Positions 55,603 through 62,955 of a stretch of 64,000 bases of DNA are shown here, one piece after another (position 1 is the first letter of the stretch; each line of letters begins with the position of its first letter). This stretch comes from Longimicrobiales bacterium (GTDB taxonomy: Bacteria; Gemmatimonadota; Gemmatimonadetes; Longimicrobiales; Gaopeijiaceae). The notes under the pieces are model-generated. The model was not told where the DNA came from, ran no database searches, and saw only the letters and a list, made by a program, of their open reading frames with translations. The translations under genes were made by a program, and so were the position numbers. The DNA lies in the NCBI GenBank assembly GCA_958296005.1, contig CATQHQ010000002.1:552501-616500 (forward strand). The letters run 5' to 3'.

Positions 55603-56371
55603 GGCCGGACCGCCCGAGCGTAGTGGAGGTACCGCTTGCGGGCAGGCCGCCGCGAGTCGGCAGATCAAGATACGCGGCACGCTCGTCGAAGTCGTCCGCA
55701 AGGATATCAAGCACCTTCACGTCGGCGTCTATCCGCCTCACGGCCGGGTGCGCGTGGCGACGCCGCTGCGGCTGGACGACGAAGCGGTTCGGCTGGCTGT
55801 CGTCTCGCGCCTCGGCTGGATTCGCCGGAAGCGGGCCGAATTCGAGAAACAGGATCGTGAGTCCCAACGAGAGTACGTAACCGGCGAGAGCCACTACTTC
55901 GAAGGCAGGCGCTACCGCCTCGACGTGACCAAGCGCGACGGGCGGCCCAAGGTCTGGCTTGCTGGCAACGCGCGAATTGGAATGCGGGTCCGCCCAGGAG
56001 CGGACTGCGACGCCCGAGAAGCATTGCTGTACCGCTGGTACCGGCGGCAGTTGCGGGCACGGCTGCCGGCGCTAGTCGCCAAATGGGAACCCAAGGTCGG
56101 AGTCCGCATCGCCGAAGTGCGCATCAAGAAGATGAAAACGCTGTGGGGCGCATGCACGCCGGAGGCCCGGCGTCTGTGGGTCAACCTGGAGCTGGTGAAG
56201 AAGCCGCCGTCCTGTCTGGAGTACATCCTCGTCCACGAGATGGTCCATCTGATTGAGCGCACCCACAACGCACGATTCCGGGAGTTGATGGACCGAGCGA
56301 TGCCCCTGTGGCACTCCCGCCGTGACGAACTCAACCGGAGCCCACTGGCCCACGAGGACTGGAGCTACTGA
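55589..56371 (+). CDS. YgjP-like (DUF45) zinc metallopeptidase
   Basis: Predicted M48-like metallopeptidase, 260 aa if it begins at the GTG inside the hsdR end (14-nt overlap; GAGG lies just upstream). The N-terminal strand region has RDIKHLHVGVYPPHGRVRV-type sequence, then LGWIRRKRAEFEKQ and MKTLWGACTPE, and the zinc site HEMVHLIERTHNARF with His216, Glu217, His220 and a downstream His226. This family is frequently encoded at the end of type I restriction operons, although its role there is not known to me. Confidence 0.88.
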   Translation: MTTTEAGPPERSGGTACGQAAASRQIKIRGTLVEVVRKDIKHLHVGVYPPHGRVRVATPLRLDDEAVRLAVVSRLGWIRRKRAEFEKQDRESQREYVTGESHYFEGRRYRLDVTKRDGRPKVWLAGNARIGMRVRPGADCDAREALLYRWYRRQLRARLPALVAKWEPKVGVRIAEVRIKKMKTLWGACTPEARRLWVNLELVKKPPSCLEYILVHEMVHLIERTHNARFRELMDRAMPLWHSRRDELNRSPLAHEDWSY

Positions 56372-56385
56372 CGCAACACTAAGCT

Positions 56386-56408
56386 GCGCCGGCCGACTCC
56401 CTCGGCGC
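56386..56408. terminator. GC stem-loop between convergent defence operons
   Basis: GCGCCG (56386-56391) can pair with CGGCGC (56403-56408) around an 11-nt loop, in the 81-nt gap between the convergent metallopeptidase and subtilisin genes. There is no T-run on either side, so a bidirectional terminator role is only suggested by position. Confidence 0.3.
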
Positions 56409-56452
56409 GCCCAGACGGCCTATACGTGGAGTCTGCGACCACCGCCTGTCCC

Positions 56453-58780
56453 TCATTCCGGCCCAGCCGCCCTAGCACGCAACCGCGTACGCAGTTCCGC
56501 CCTGACCTTGACCTGATTGTACAGCCTCGCTTGTTCGGCCTGTCGGTCGGCGAGAACCACCGCCAAAGCATACTCTTCTCGTTCCGAGGACACTTCCACT
56601 CCCCACGCTGGGTCATTGCGCGTCACGACGACTACCCAACGCTGACGCAACTTCTCGGATGGTTGCCTGAATCGCCAAGTGGATGCTTGGACGGTGCCCC
56701 GCGACCGTTTCTGTGCCGTGATGCTCCGTCCCTGACTTCGTTCCCCCATGGTCGGTGCAACATCCCGACCAACTGTCGCATCGAATGACTGGACAACGCT
56801 TTCGACGGAGTCAGACTGCACCAGCGAGAAACTTATCCTGGCTGCCCGATAGTCGACACGCGTAGTGCGAACGGGCGACCGATAAGCCAGCGAGACGGTC
56901 ATCTCCCGTGACCGGCGTCCGGATGACCAGTATTCCGACGGTATCGGAATCTCGAAGAAATGGTGACGCTTGTCCGCAATCGAATCCACGGCCCAGAGCG
57001 TCACGCAGTCGTCTAGCGAGCGGCACAGCGTACTCTGGTCCACGATCCCGTACCCTGTAACATGCTGCACGTCAGTTTTCAATTCCGAGAACAGTTCCTT
57101 GCAAGCCAACGGCACGCGGGCGTGAGCTACTACCAGGGCTCGGCAGAGATCCGCACTCGCGTCGGGGATATGCACGAGCACCGTAGCTGCTAAGTTGGAC
57201 ACTCGCGGCGCCGCGAAGCTCGTGCCATTGCAGGTCTTGAACGGCATCCCGCCAGCGAAGTTGTGCGAAGTAGAGAGTTCTCCGACTTCGTGTGATCCAT
57301 ACGTGGCGCCGTCTGCCTTAAGGTCAACCAGTTCGTTGCCGCCGTAGTCGACTAGGTCCGGCTTGATCGCTTCGTTCACCGACGGTCCGTGCCTAGTAAA
57401 GGGTGACGGCCGGTTCGTCCGTGCCACGGGGGCGTAGCGTGCATCGTCCGGCCAACGAGCACTGCGTTCGTAGCGGGCCAAGCTTCCGACAGTCAGCGCA
57501 TTTAGTGCGGGCGCAGGATCAATGAGTGTCGCATCCTCGTCAAGAAGACATGCCGGGTATCTGCCCGGTGGACAAGCACCATCATCCCGATTGCCAGTGG
57601 GAACCACGAAGAGCACGCCAAGTTCCCAGCTGAGCGAATCCAAGGTAACGGCTAGACCCCGGACATGTCGGCCACGATACGGCTTCCGAAGATCGCCATA
57701 CGAGAGGTTGAATACCTTACAACCATAGTTGTCTACGAAGTATCGTACCGCCTCCGCAACTTGGTTTTCTACAAGACGACCGTTGCCTTCATTGTGTTCG
57801 TCCAGTATGCGGCCGCTGAACAGTCTCAGCTCGGGTACGAAGCGACCCTCCTTCAAGTGCTGGGCGACGTCCCCGTAGAGGGCGATCCCTGCGACGAGCG
57901 TACCGTGACCGTCGTCGTCGGCTGGCGGTTTTCCGGTCAAGAAGCTCTGGGAATCTCCGACCGCTGGAGCCAATACGGGGTGTCCGGACGCGATACCAGA
58001 GTCGAGAACGACGACCCCCGGAGCACCTTCCGGGGGAGCCGGCACCTTGTCCAGTTCCTGTATACTGTGAAATCGGAGACTTGGGTCCAACGCAACGCGA
58101 GGAGGCAGGTCAACGAGTCGGACGTCTCGATGCTTCAGAAGACTGTCGATCAGACTGCGAGGGCCCTTGATCCGGTGGAGGGACAAGTATGTTTTGCGAA
58201 CCGAATCGATCTCCATCCCGTCGTTGTCCTTCAACCAACTCTCGAACGCCGCTCGGAGGCGGTTCATTTCGCTGGGCCGCGCAAGTGGCCATAGTTCAAC
58301 ATCTACGACGACAACCGCCTTCTGCGGTAGCCCCTCCCGCTTCAGCGACCATCCGGTCCTGTCTGCTGGCGTCAGCTTGTCCAGGTCACGAAGGGCGTAG
58401 AGGAGATTCTGGTACGTCACGTGGCTTCCGGTTGCGAACTGGCCAAGCTTCTGTTGGAAGGCATCAAGTTGCGCGTCCGTGGCGAACGCCAAGACTAGCT
58501 CCGCATTCTCCTGACTTACGACCTCAATGCCACGGGCGACATTCACAATGTCTTCGGGTGGAATCTTGGAGGACAAGTGAAGCTTGATCAGCCGTCGGTC
58601 GTCGTAGCCGCCAAGGTCGGGTTCCGCGCTGCGAAGCACGTCAAGTCGTTGGTGGAGACGCTCACCATGAGCTTCCGGGCTGGCAGGTGGCGATGGCCGG
58701 CGAAAGCCCTGTCGACGTCTTCGATCTGTGACCGGCTTCTCCCTCGTGAGCCGCAGATGCGGATAGTCGGGGTTGGTCAC
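56453..58780 (-). CDS. ietS: Subtilisin-like (S8) protease of an IetAS-type system
   Basis: Intracellular serine protease, 775 aa from a GTG, with no signal peptide. An N-terminal domain of about 250 residues precedes the S8 domain, whose triad is complete: Asp260 in GVVVLDSGIASGHP, His292 in DDDGHGTLVAGIA and Ser521 in NGTSFAAPRVSN, with the oxyanion asparagine in VVPTGNRDDG. A C-terminal beta-rich region of about 200 residues follows. It starts 7 nt after the stop of the AAA+ gene, an arrangement matching IetAS, first described as a plasmid-encoded toxin-antitoxin-like pair and later shown to be anti-phage. The protease is the likely effector, controlled by the ATPase. Confidence 0.82.
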   Translation of the reverse strand: MTNPDYPHLRLTREKPVTDRRRRQGFRRPSPPASPEAHGERLHQRLDVLRSAEPDLGGYDDRRLIKLHLSSKIPPEDIVNVARGIEVVSQENAELVLAFATDAQLDAFQQKLGQFATGSHVTYQNLLYALRDLDKLTPADRTGWSLKREGLPQKAVVVVDVELWPLARPSEMNRLRAAFESWLKDNDGMEIDSVRKTYLSLHRIKGPRSLIDSLLKHRDVRLVDLPPRVALDPSLRFHSIQELDKVPAPPEGAPGVVVLDSGIASGHPVLAPAVGDSQSFLTGKPPADDDGHGTLVAGIALYGDVAQHLKEGRFVPELRLFSGRILDEHNEGNGRLVENQVAEAVRYFVDNYGCKVFNLSYGDLRKPYRGRHVRGLAVTLDSLSWELGVLFVVPTGNRDDGACPPGRYPACLLDEDATLIDPAPALNALTVGSLARYERSARWPDDARYAPVARTNRPSPFTRHGPSVNEAIKPDLVDYGGNELVDLKADGATYGSHEVGELSTSHNFAGGMPFKTCNGTSFAAPRVSNLAATVLVHIPDASADLCRALVVAHARVPLACKELFSELKTDVQHVTGYGIVDQSTLCRSLDDCVTLWAVDSIADKRHHFFEIPIPSEYWSSGRRSREMTVSLAYRSPVRTTRVDYRAARISFSLVQSDSVESVVQSFDATVGRDVAPTMGERSQGRSITAQKRSRGTVQASTWRFRQPSEKLRQRWVVVVTRNDPAWGVEVSSEREEYALAVVLADRQAEQARLYNQVKVRAELRTRLRARAAGPE

Positions 58781-58787
58781 GCGCGTC

Positions 58788-59789
58788 CTACGGCCTCCGT
58801 ACCCTTCGAGTCCTCGCCTTTTCGTACCGATGTGCGGCCACGATGTGACCTGCCGTAAGGTGCGAACCGTCGCCCAGCAGAACCATCTCCTTCATCGCCC
58901 GGCGCAAGACGCGCTCCACATCCGCGTGGCTCGCGCCGTCAAAGAGGCCGGACGCCGCTAGCTCGTCGAGGTCGAAGCTTCGGCGCACGCCGCGAAGCTT
59001 GACCTCCAGCAGCTTGCGCACTTGCACACGGGTGGGAGGCCCCAGCACCAGGACTTCTTCGAACCGGCGCCAGATCGCGGTATCGAGCATTCCCTCGTGG
59101 TTGGTGGCGGCGATGACGACGCTGCGGCCTTCGTAGGCATCGAACATCTGGAGGACGGCGTTCACCACCCGACGAAGTTCCCCGTGCTCGGTCGCGTCGT
59201 CGCGCTCCTTGCCGAGGGCATCGAACTCGTCAAAGAGCGCCACTGTGGGTTGCGCGGCGATGAAGTCGAACACCCTTCGAAGGTTCGCGGCTGTCTCTCC
59301 CAGGAACGAAGAGACGACGCTGTCCGTTCGGACGACGACGAACGGGCGGCCCAACTCGTGGGCGATCACTTCCGCCGTGAGCGTCTTGCCGCAGCCCGGC
59401 GGACCGCAGAAGAGCACTCGATCGCTTGGCCGCAGACCGTAGGCCCTCAGGACGTCGTCGCGGTGGTTCTCCCGAACGATTCTCTTGACCAGCGAGAGAT
59501 TGGTGGGCGACAGCACGACGTCTTCCAAACGCCGAGACGGCTCCTGCACCGCCAGGAGCGGGATGCCCCTTTCATGGTCGTGGGGGACTGCGCCCGCCAG
59601 CCTCCGCGACGCGGCAGACCTGGGCTTGGCAGGACGTCCGTACAGGATGCTCTCCAAGTCGTCGGCCAGGAGGTGGTGCTGCTTCTGCCGCTCCTCGGCG
59701 ATGACCTTCTTCGCGACGCCGCGGAACGCGTCCAGGTCGCCGTCCGCTCCCGAGCGGACCAACTGCCGCAACAGGTTGCCGTTCGCCAC
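58788..59789 (-). CDS. ietA: AAA+ ATPase of an IetAS-type system
   Basis: ATPase partner of the adjacent protease. The GTG at 59789 is chosen: AAGGAG lies 7 nt upstream, whereas the TTG at 59795 would be only 1 nt from it; this gives 333 aa. An N-terminal helical region of about 100 residues is followed by the AAA+ core: GPPGCGKT at 129-136, Walker B VALFDEFDALG with Asp187 and Glu188, sensor 1 VIAATNHEG, and the arginine finger region in IWRRFEEVL. The C-terminal lid has ASHADVERVLRRAMKE. AAA+ proteins of this type unfold or remodel partners. It is the first gene of the two-gene operon. Confidence 0.82.
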   Translation of the reverse strand: MANGNLLRQLVRSGADGDLDAFRGVAKKVIAEERQKQHHLLADDLESILYGRPAKPRSAASRRLAGAVPHDHERGIPLLAVQEPSRRLEDVVLSPTNLSLVKRIVRENHRDDVLRAYGLRPSDRVLFCGPPGCGKTLTAEVIAHELGRPFVVVRTDSVVSSFLGETAANLRRVFDFIAAQPTVALFDEFDALGKERDDATEHGELRRVVNAVLQMFDAYEGRSVVIAATNHEGMLDTAIWRRFEEVLVLGPPTRVQVRKLLEVKLRGVRRSFDLDELAASGLFDGASHADVERVLRRAMKEMVLLGDGSHLTAGHIVAAHRYEKARTRRVRRP

Positions 59790-59796
59790 AGCCAAG

Positions 59797-59802
59797 CTCC
59801 TT
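59797..59802 (-). promoter_or_regulatory. Ribosome-binding site deciding the ietA start
   Basis: AAGGAG on the minus strand, 7 nt before the GTG at 59789 and 1 nt before the TTG at 59795. The spacing selects GTG. Confidence 0.65.
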
Positions 59803-59893
59803 GGTGGTGCCGTACTGGACGGGCGTTCGACGAGGGGCGACGCCGTGAATCCTACCAGAGGCCACTACGAGTCGCAACCGCCCAACGACCCCC

Positions 59894-61159
59894 TCACCGC
59901 ACCTCGGCGTCCACCCCCTCTTCGCCTTCGGACCGGGCGATGATCGCCGTGCCGCAGGAGTCGCTGTAGACGTTGACGGCGGTGCGGTACATGTCCAGCG
60001 GCCGGTCGATGGCCAGCATGGCGCCGACGATCATCGTGGCGCCCGGGTTGCCGCCCAGGCCAATCGCCTCCAGCACGATGAAGATCACGACCAGTCCCGC
60101 CGAGGGCACGGCCGCAGCGCCGATCGACGCCAGCAGCGCCGTCAGCACGACCACGAACTGGGCGCCGAGGCTGATCTCGAACCCCAGGACCTGCGCGATG
60201 AACAGCGCCCCGACGCACTCGAAGACCGCGGTGCCGTCCATGTTGACCGTCGCTCCCATGGGAAGCACGAACGACGACACCTTGTTGGACGCGCCGACTC
60301 GTTCCTTGACCGTCCTGATCGTCACGGGAAGCGTGGCGCCCGACGAACTGGTCGAGAACGCCGTCAGCAACGCCTCCCTCATGTTCAGGAAGTGGGTCCA
60401 GGGCGATATCTTCGCCAGCAGGAACAAGAGCAGCGGCAGCGTCAGGAAGAGGTGGATCGTCAGGCCCGACAAGATGGTGACGAAGTACTTGGACAAGACG
60501 GCGATGGAGTCGAACCCGGTCGTTCCCGTCATGCGCGTGATCAGCGCGAACACGCCGATGGGGAGGAACTTGATGATCCCCGAGGTGAGGGCCATCATCG
60601 CCTGGAAGAACGAGTTGAAGATGTCGGTGACCACCGTTCGGGGCCGCTCCGGCAGGGTCGTGATCGAGGCGCCGAAGACGATGCAGAAGAAGATGATCGC
60701 CAGCATGTCGGCGGTGGACGCCGCCGCGATGAAGTTGGTCGGCACGATGTCCAGAAGCAGGTCCACGGCCGAGTCGGGCGTGTCGAGTTCTGGCATCTCC
60801 CGGCTGGCGGCGGTGCCCAGGGCGTCTCCTGCGCCCACGCCCGGCCGGATGAGGTTGACCATCATCAAGCCGACGACCGCCGCCATCAGGCTGGACAGCA
60901 GGTAGTAGCCCAGGGTCTTGCTGAAGAGGCGGCCGATGTCCCGTCCCGCGCCCACTGACGCCACGCCGGACACGATCGACGTAAGCACCAGCGGAACGAT
61001 GATCATCCGGAGGAGCTTCATGAAGAGGTCCCCGATCCAGCCGACCTTCTCCGCACCCACCTCGCCGAAGACCAGACCTGCGACGGCGCCCAGGCCCATC
61101 GCGACGAGGACCTGCCAGTGGAGCCTGCGGTACCAAGGGGCGTCGGGGTTGTATTCCAT
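59894..61159 (-). CDS. Dicarboxylate/amino-acid:cation symporter (DAACS)
   Basis: Secondary transporter of the GltP/DctA/SdcS family importing dicarboxylic acids or acidic amino acids with Na+ or H+. The ATG at 61159 gives 421 aa; upstream open frame crosses the divergent region. About eight membrane spans and two re-entrant loops are visible; family motifs FSTSSSGATLPVT (hairpin loop 1), FVLPMGATVNMDGTA (cation site) and GLGGNPGATMIVGAMLAIDRPLDMYRTAVN-type sequence near the C-terminus are intact. Substrate cannot be fixed from sequence. Confidence 0.92.
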   Translation of the reverse strand: MEYNPDAPWYRRLHWQVLVAMGLGAVAGLVFGEVGAEKVGWIGDLFMKLLRMIIVPLVLTSIVSGVASVGAGRDIGRLFSKTLGYYLLSSLMAAVVGLMMVNLIRPGVGAGDALGTAASREMPELDTPDSAVDLLLDIVPTNFIAAASTADMLAIIFFCIVFGASITTLPERPRTVVTDIFNSFFQAMMALTSGIIKFLPIGVFALITRMTGTTGFDSIAVLSKYFVTILSGLTIHLFLTLPLLLFLLAKISPWTHFLNMREALLTAFSTSSSGATLPVTIRTVKERVGASNKVSSFVLPMGATVNMDGTAVFECVGALFIAQVLGFEISLGAQFVVVLTALLASIGAAAVPSAGLVVIFIVLEAIGLGGNPGATMIVGAMLAIDRPLDMYRTAVNVYSDSCGTAIIARSEGEEGVDAEVR

Positions 61160-61265
61160 GGTTGTCCGGGGGTTGCGGGCGCGCCTTCGCGGCCTAGTTG
61201 CGGCGACTGGGGTTCGACAACAGTATGGTGGCCCACTGCCCTTGCCCGCAACTGGAGACGCCCAT
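61160..61265. promoter_or_regulatory. Divergent intergenic region
   Basis: About 106 bases between the divergent transporter and M81 genes, so two promoters are expected. On the plus strand TTGCGG and CAGTAT are 17 nt apart upstream of the M81 gene, a weak match to a sigma-70 promoter. Confidence 0.3.
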
Positions 61266-62852
61266 ATGAACCGTTCGGTCGCTGCCAACCTGGGCGATCG
61301 ACTCCGCCGGGGTCCACGCTGGGCCGCCATGGCGCTGTCGTGCGTCGCCCTGTCGTCGTGCACTGGTCCAGCCGCTCCCGCCTCCCTCCGCTTCGCCGTC
61401 GCCAAGTTCCAGCACGAGACGTGCACCTTCTGCCCCGGCGGCGACACGCAGATCGAGGACTGGCTGCGGCAGAGCGAACCGCTTTCGGGCGAGGCGCTCC
61501 TGTCGTCCGGCGCTTATGTCCGGGGCTTTGCCGAGCGCGCTCGGGAGTTCGGCGACGTGGAGCTGGTCCCCCTCTCGTCCCCCGCCGGGGTCTTCGGCGG
61601 CTCCTCCCGAAGCTGGAACACTCGCGAGACCTTCGACCACTTCCTCGACGCCATGCTGGCGGAGCTGGCGGACCAGCTGCCCGTGGACGCCGTCTACCTA
61701 GCCCTTCACGGCGCAATGGCCGTGCGTGACGTTCCCCGGCCCGAGGCCGAGATCGCCCGGCGCTTTCGGGAGCTGGTCGGCCCCGGCGTCCCCATCGCCG
61801 CCACCTTTGACCTTCACGGCAACGAGGACGCCGAGTTCCTCCGGCACGCCGACTTCGCCTTCGTCACCAAGCGCTACCCCCACTACGACGCCTACATCCA
61901 AGGCGAGCGCGCCGCCCGAGCTCTCCGCCTAGCCGCCCGCGGGGCCTACGTCTCCACCACCGCCACGCGCAAGCCCGGAGTCGTCACGGCCACCGTGCTC
62001 CAGTGGACGGGCCGGTCGCCGTCGATGGAGATCATGGAGCGCGCCCGACGCTGGGAGGCTCGGGAGGCGGACGCCTACGTGAGCGTCTTCTATGGCTACC
62101 CGTGGTCCGACGTACCCGACGTGGGCGCCACCGTCCACGTAATGACGAACGGCGACCAAGCCCTCGCCGACCGCATCGCCGACGACATGGACGACTTCAT
62201 CTGGCGCGTCCGGGAGGAGTTTGCCGTCGGCGGCTACCCCGGCCCGACCGAGGCGGCTCGGCTGGTGGCGGAGGCCGTAGCTCGAGGCGAGACCCCCGTG
62301 GCCGTGGGCGACCACAGCGACCGCCCCGGCGACGCCACCCATCTCCTGGCGGCGTTCGAGACGGCGGACATCGGCAAGGTGCTGTACGGGACGATTACCT
62401 CCCCGTCCGCCTTGGAAGCCCTTGCCCGCACCGGCGCCAGCCCCGGCGACGCGTTCGACATGGAGATCGGCGGCTTCACCCCCTCGGGCGGCGCCGCGTA
62501 CCGGGTGCAGGGCACGCTGGAGTACTTCGGCGAGGGCCTGGGCTACGAAGCGGTGGCGGCCGTGTCCTTCAACGACGGCAACCTGGTCGTCCTCACGCCC
62601 GCCTATAGTCAAGTCCTCTACCCGGACGCCTTCCGGCTAGGTCCGATCGACCCCGCCGCCTACGACGTGTTCGTCGTCAAGTCCCGCGTCCACTTCCGGC
62701 GGGGCTTCGACGAGACCGGCTTCGCTCGGACGATCGTGGTGGCCGAGGCGCCGGAGCCGTTCGTGGGGACCACGTTCCTGGACGCGCTTCCCTACGAGAA
62801 CGTGGACCTGGGGACGCTGTACCCCTACGGGACGCCGGAGGGGCGGCGGTGA
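61266..62852 (+). CDS. M81 (microcystinase C-like) metallopeptidase, lipoprotein
   Basis: Member of the MlrC family, zinc-dependent enzymes first known from microcystin breakdown but widespread and mostly of unknown substrate. It is 528 aa from the ATG at 61266. A signal peptide ends in a good lipobox, ALSSCTG at about residues 27-33, so it should be a lipoprotein. Conserved metal-site motifs are KFQHETCTFCP (His50), ATFDLHGNEDAEF, KRYPHYDAY and GDHSDRPGDATHLL. It stands alone, divergent from the transporter gene. Confidence 0.88.
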   Translation: MNRSVAANLGDRLRRGPRWAAMALSCVALSSCTGPAAPASLRFAVAKFQHETCTFCPGGDTQIEDWLRQSEPLSGEALLSSGAYVRGFAERAREFGDVELVPLSSPAGVFGGSSRSWNTRETFDHFLDAMLAELADQLPVDAVYLALHGAMAVRDVPRPEAEIARRFRELVGPGVPIAATFDLHGNEDAEFLRHADFAFVTKRYPHYDAYIQGERAARALRLAARGAYVSTTATRKPGVVTATVLQWTGRSPSMEIMERARRWEAREADAYVSVFYGYPWSDVPDVGATVHVMTNGDQALADRIADDMDDFIWRVREEFAVGGYPGPTEAARLVAEAVARGETPVAVGDHSDRPGDATHLLAAFETADIGKVLYGTITSPSALEALARTGASPGDAFDMEIGGFTPSGGAAYRVQGTLEYFGEGLGYEAVAAVSFNDGNLVVLTPAYSQVLYPDAFRLGPIDPAAYDVFVVKSRVHFRRGFDETGFARTIVVAEAPEPFVGTTFLDALPYENVDLGTLYPYGTPEGRR

Positions 62853-62869
62853 GCAAGCGGGGGTTGCGC

Positions 62870-62875
62870 TATATT
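62870..62875 (+). promoter_or_regulatory. Possible -10 element before the last gene
   Basis: TATATT in a GC-rich surround, about 80 nt before the start of the final open gene. No good -35 hexamer lies 16-18 nt upstream, so this is weak. Confidence 0.25.
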
Positions 62876-62955
62876 CTCGCTGGCCTTGCCCGTATCGTGA
62901 CCATGGCAGCCAAGACATTCCACGACCAATCAAGCCCCTTCTCAAGAAGCGACCG

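Noticed and set aside
57665..58294. 209-codon plus-strand frame antisense to the subtilisin gene
   Set aside because: It lies over the intact catalytic Asp and His region of the protease and shows no domain.
59973..60905. Long plus-strand frame antisense to the DAACS transporter
   Set aside because: The minus strand encodes a full transporter with all family motifs; the antisense frame has no recognisable domain.
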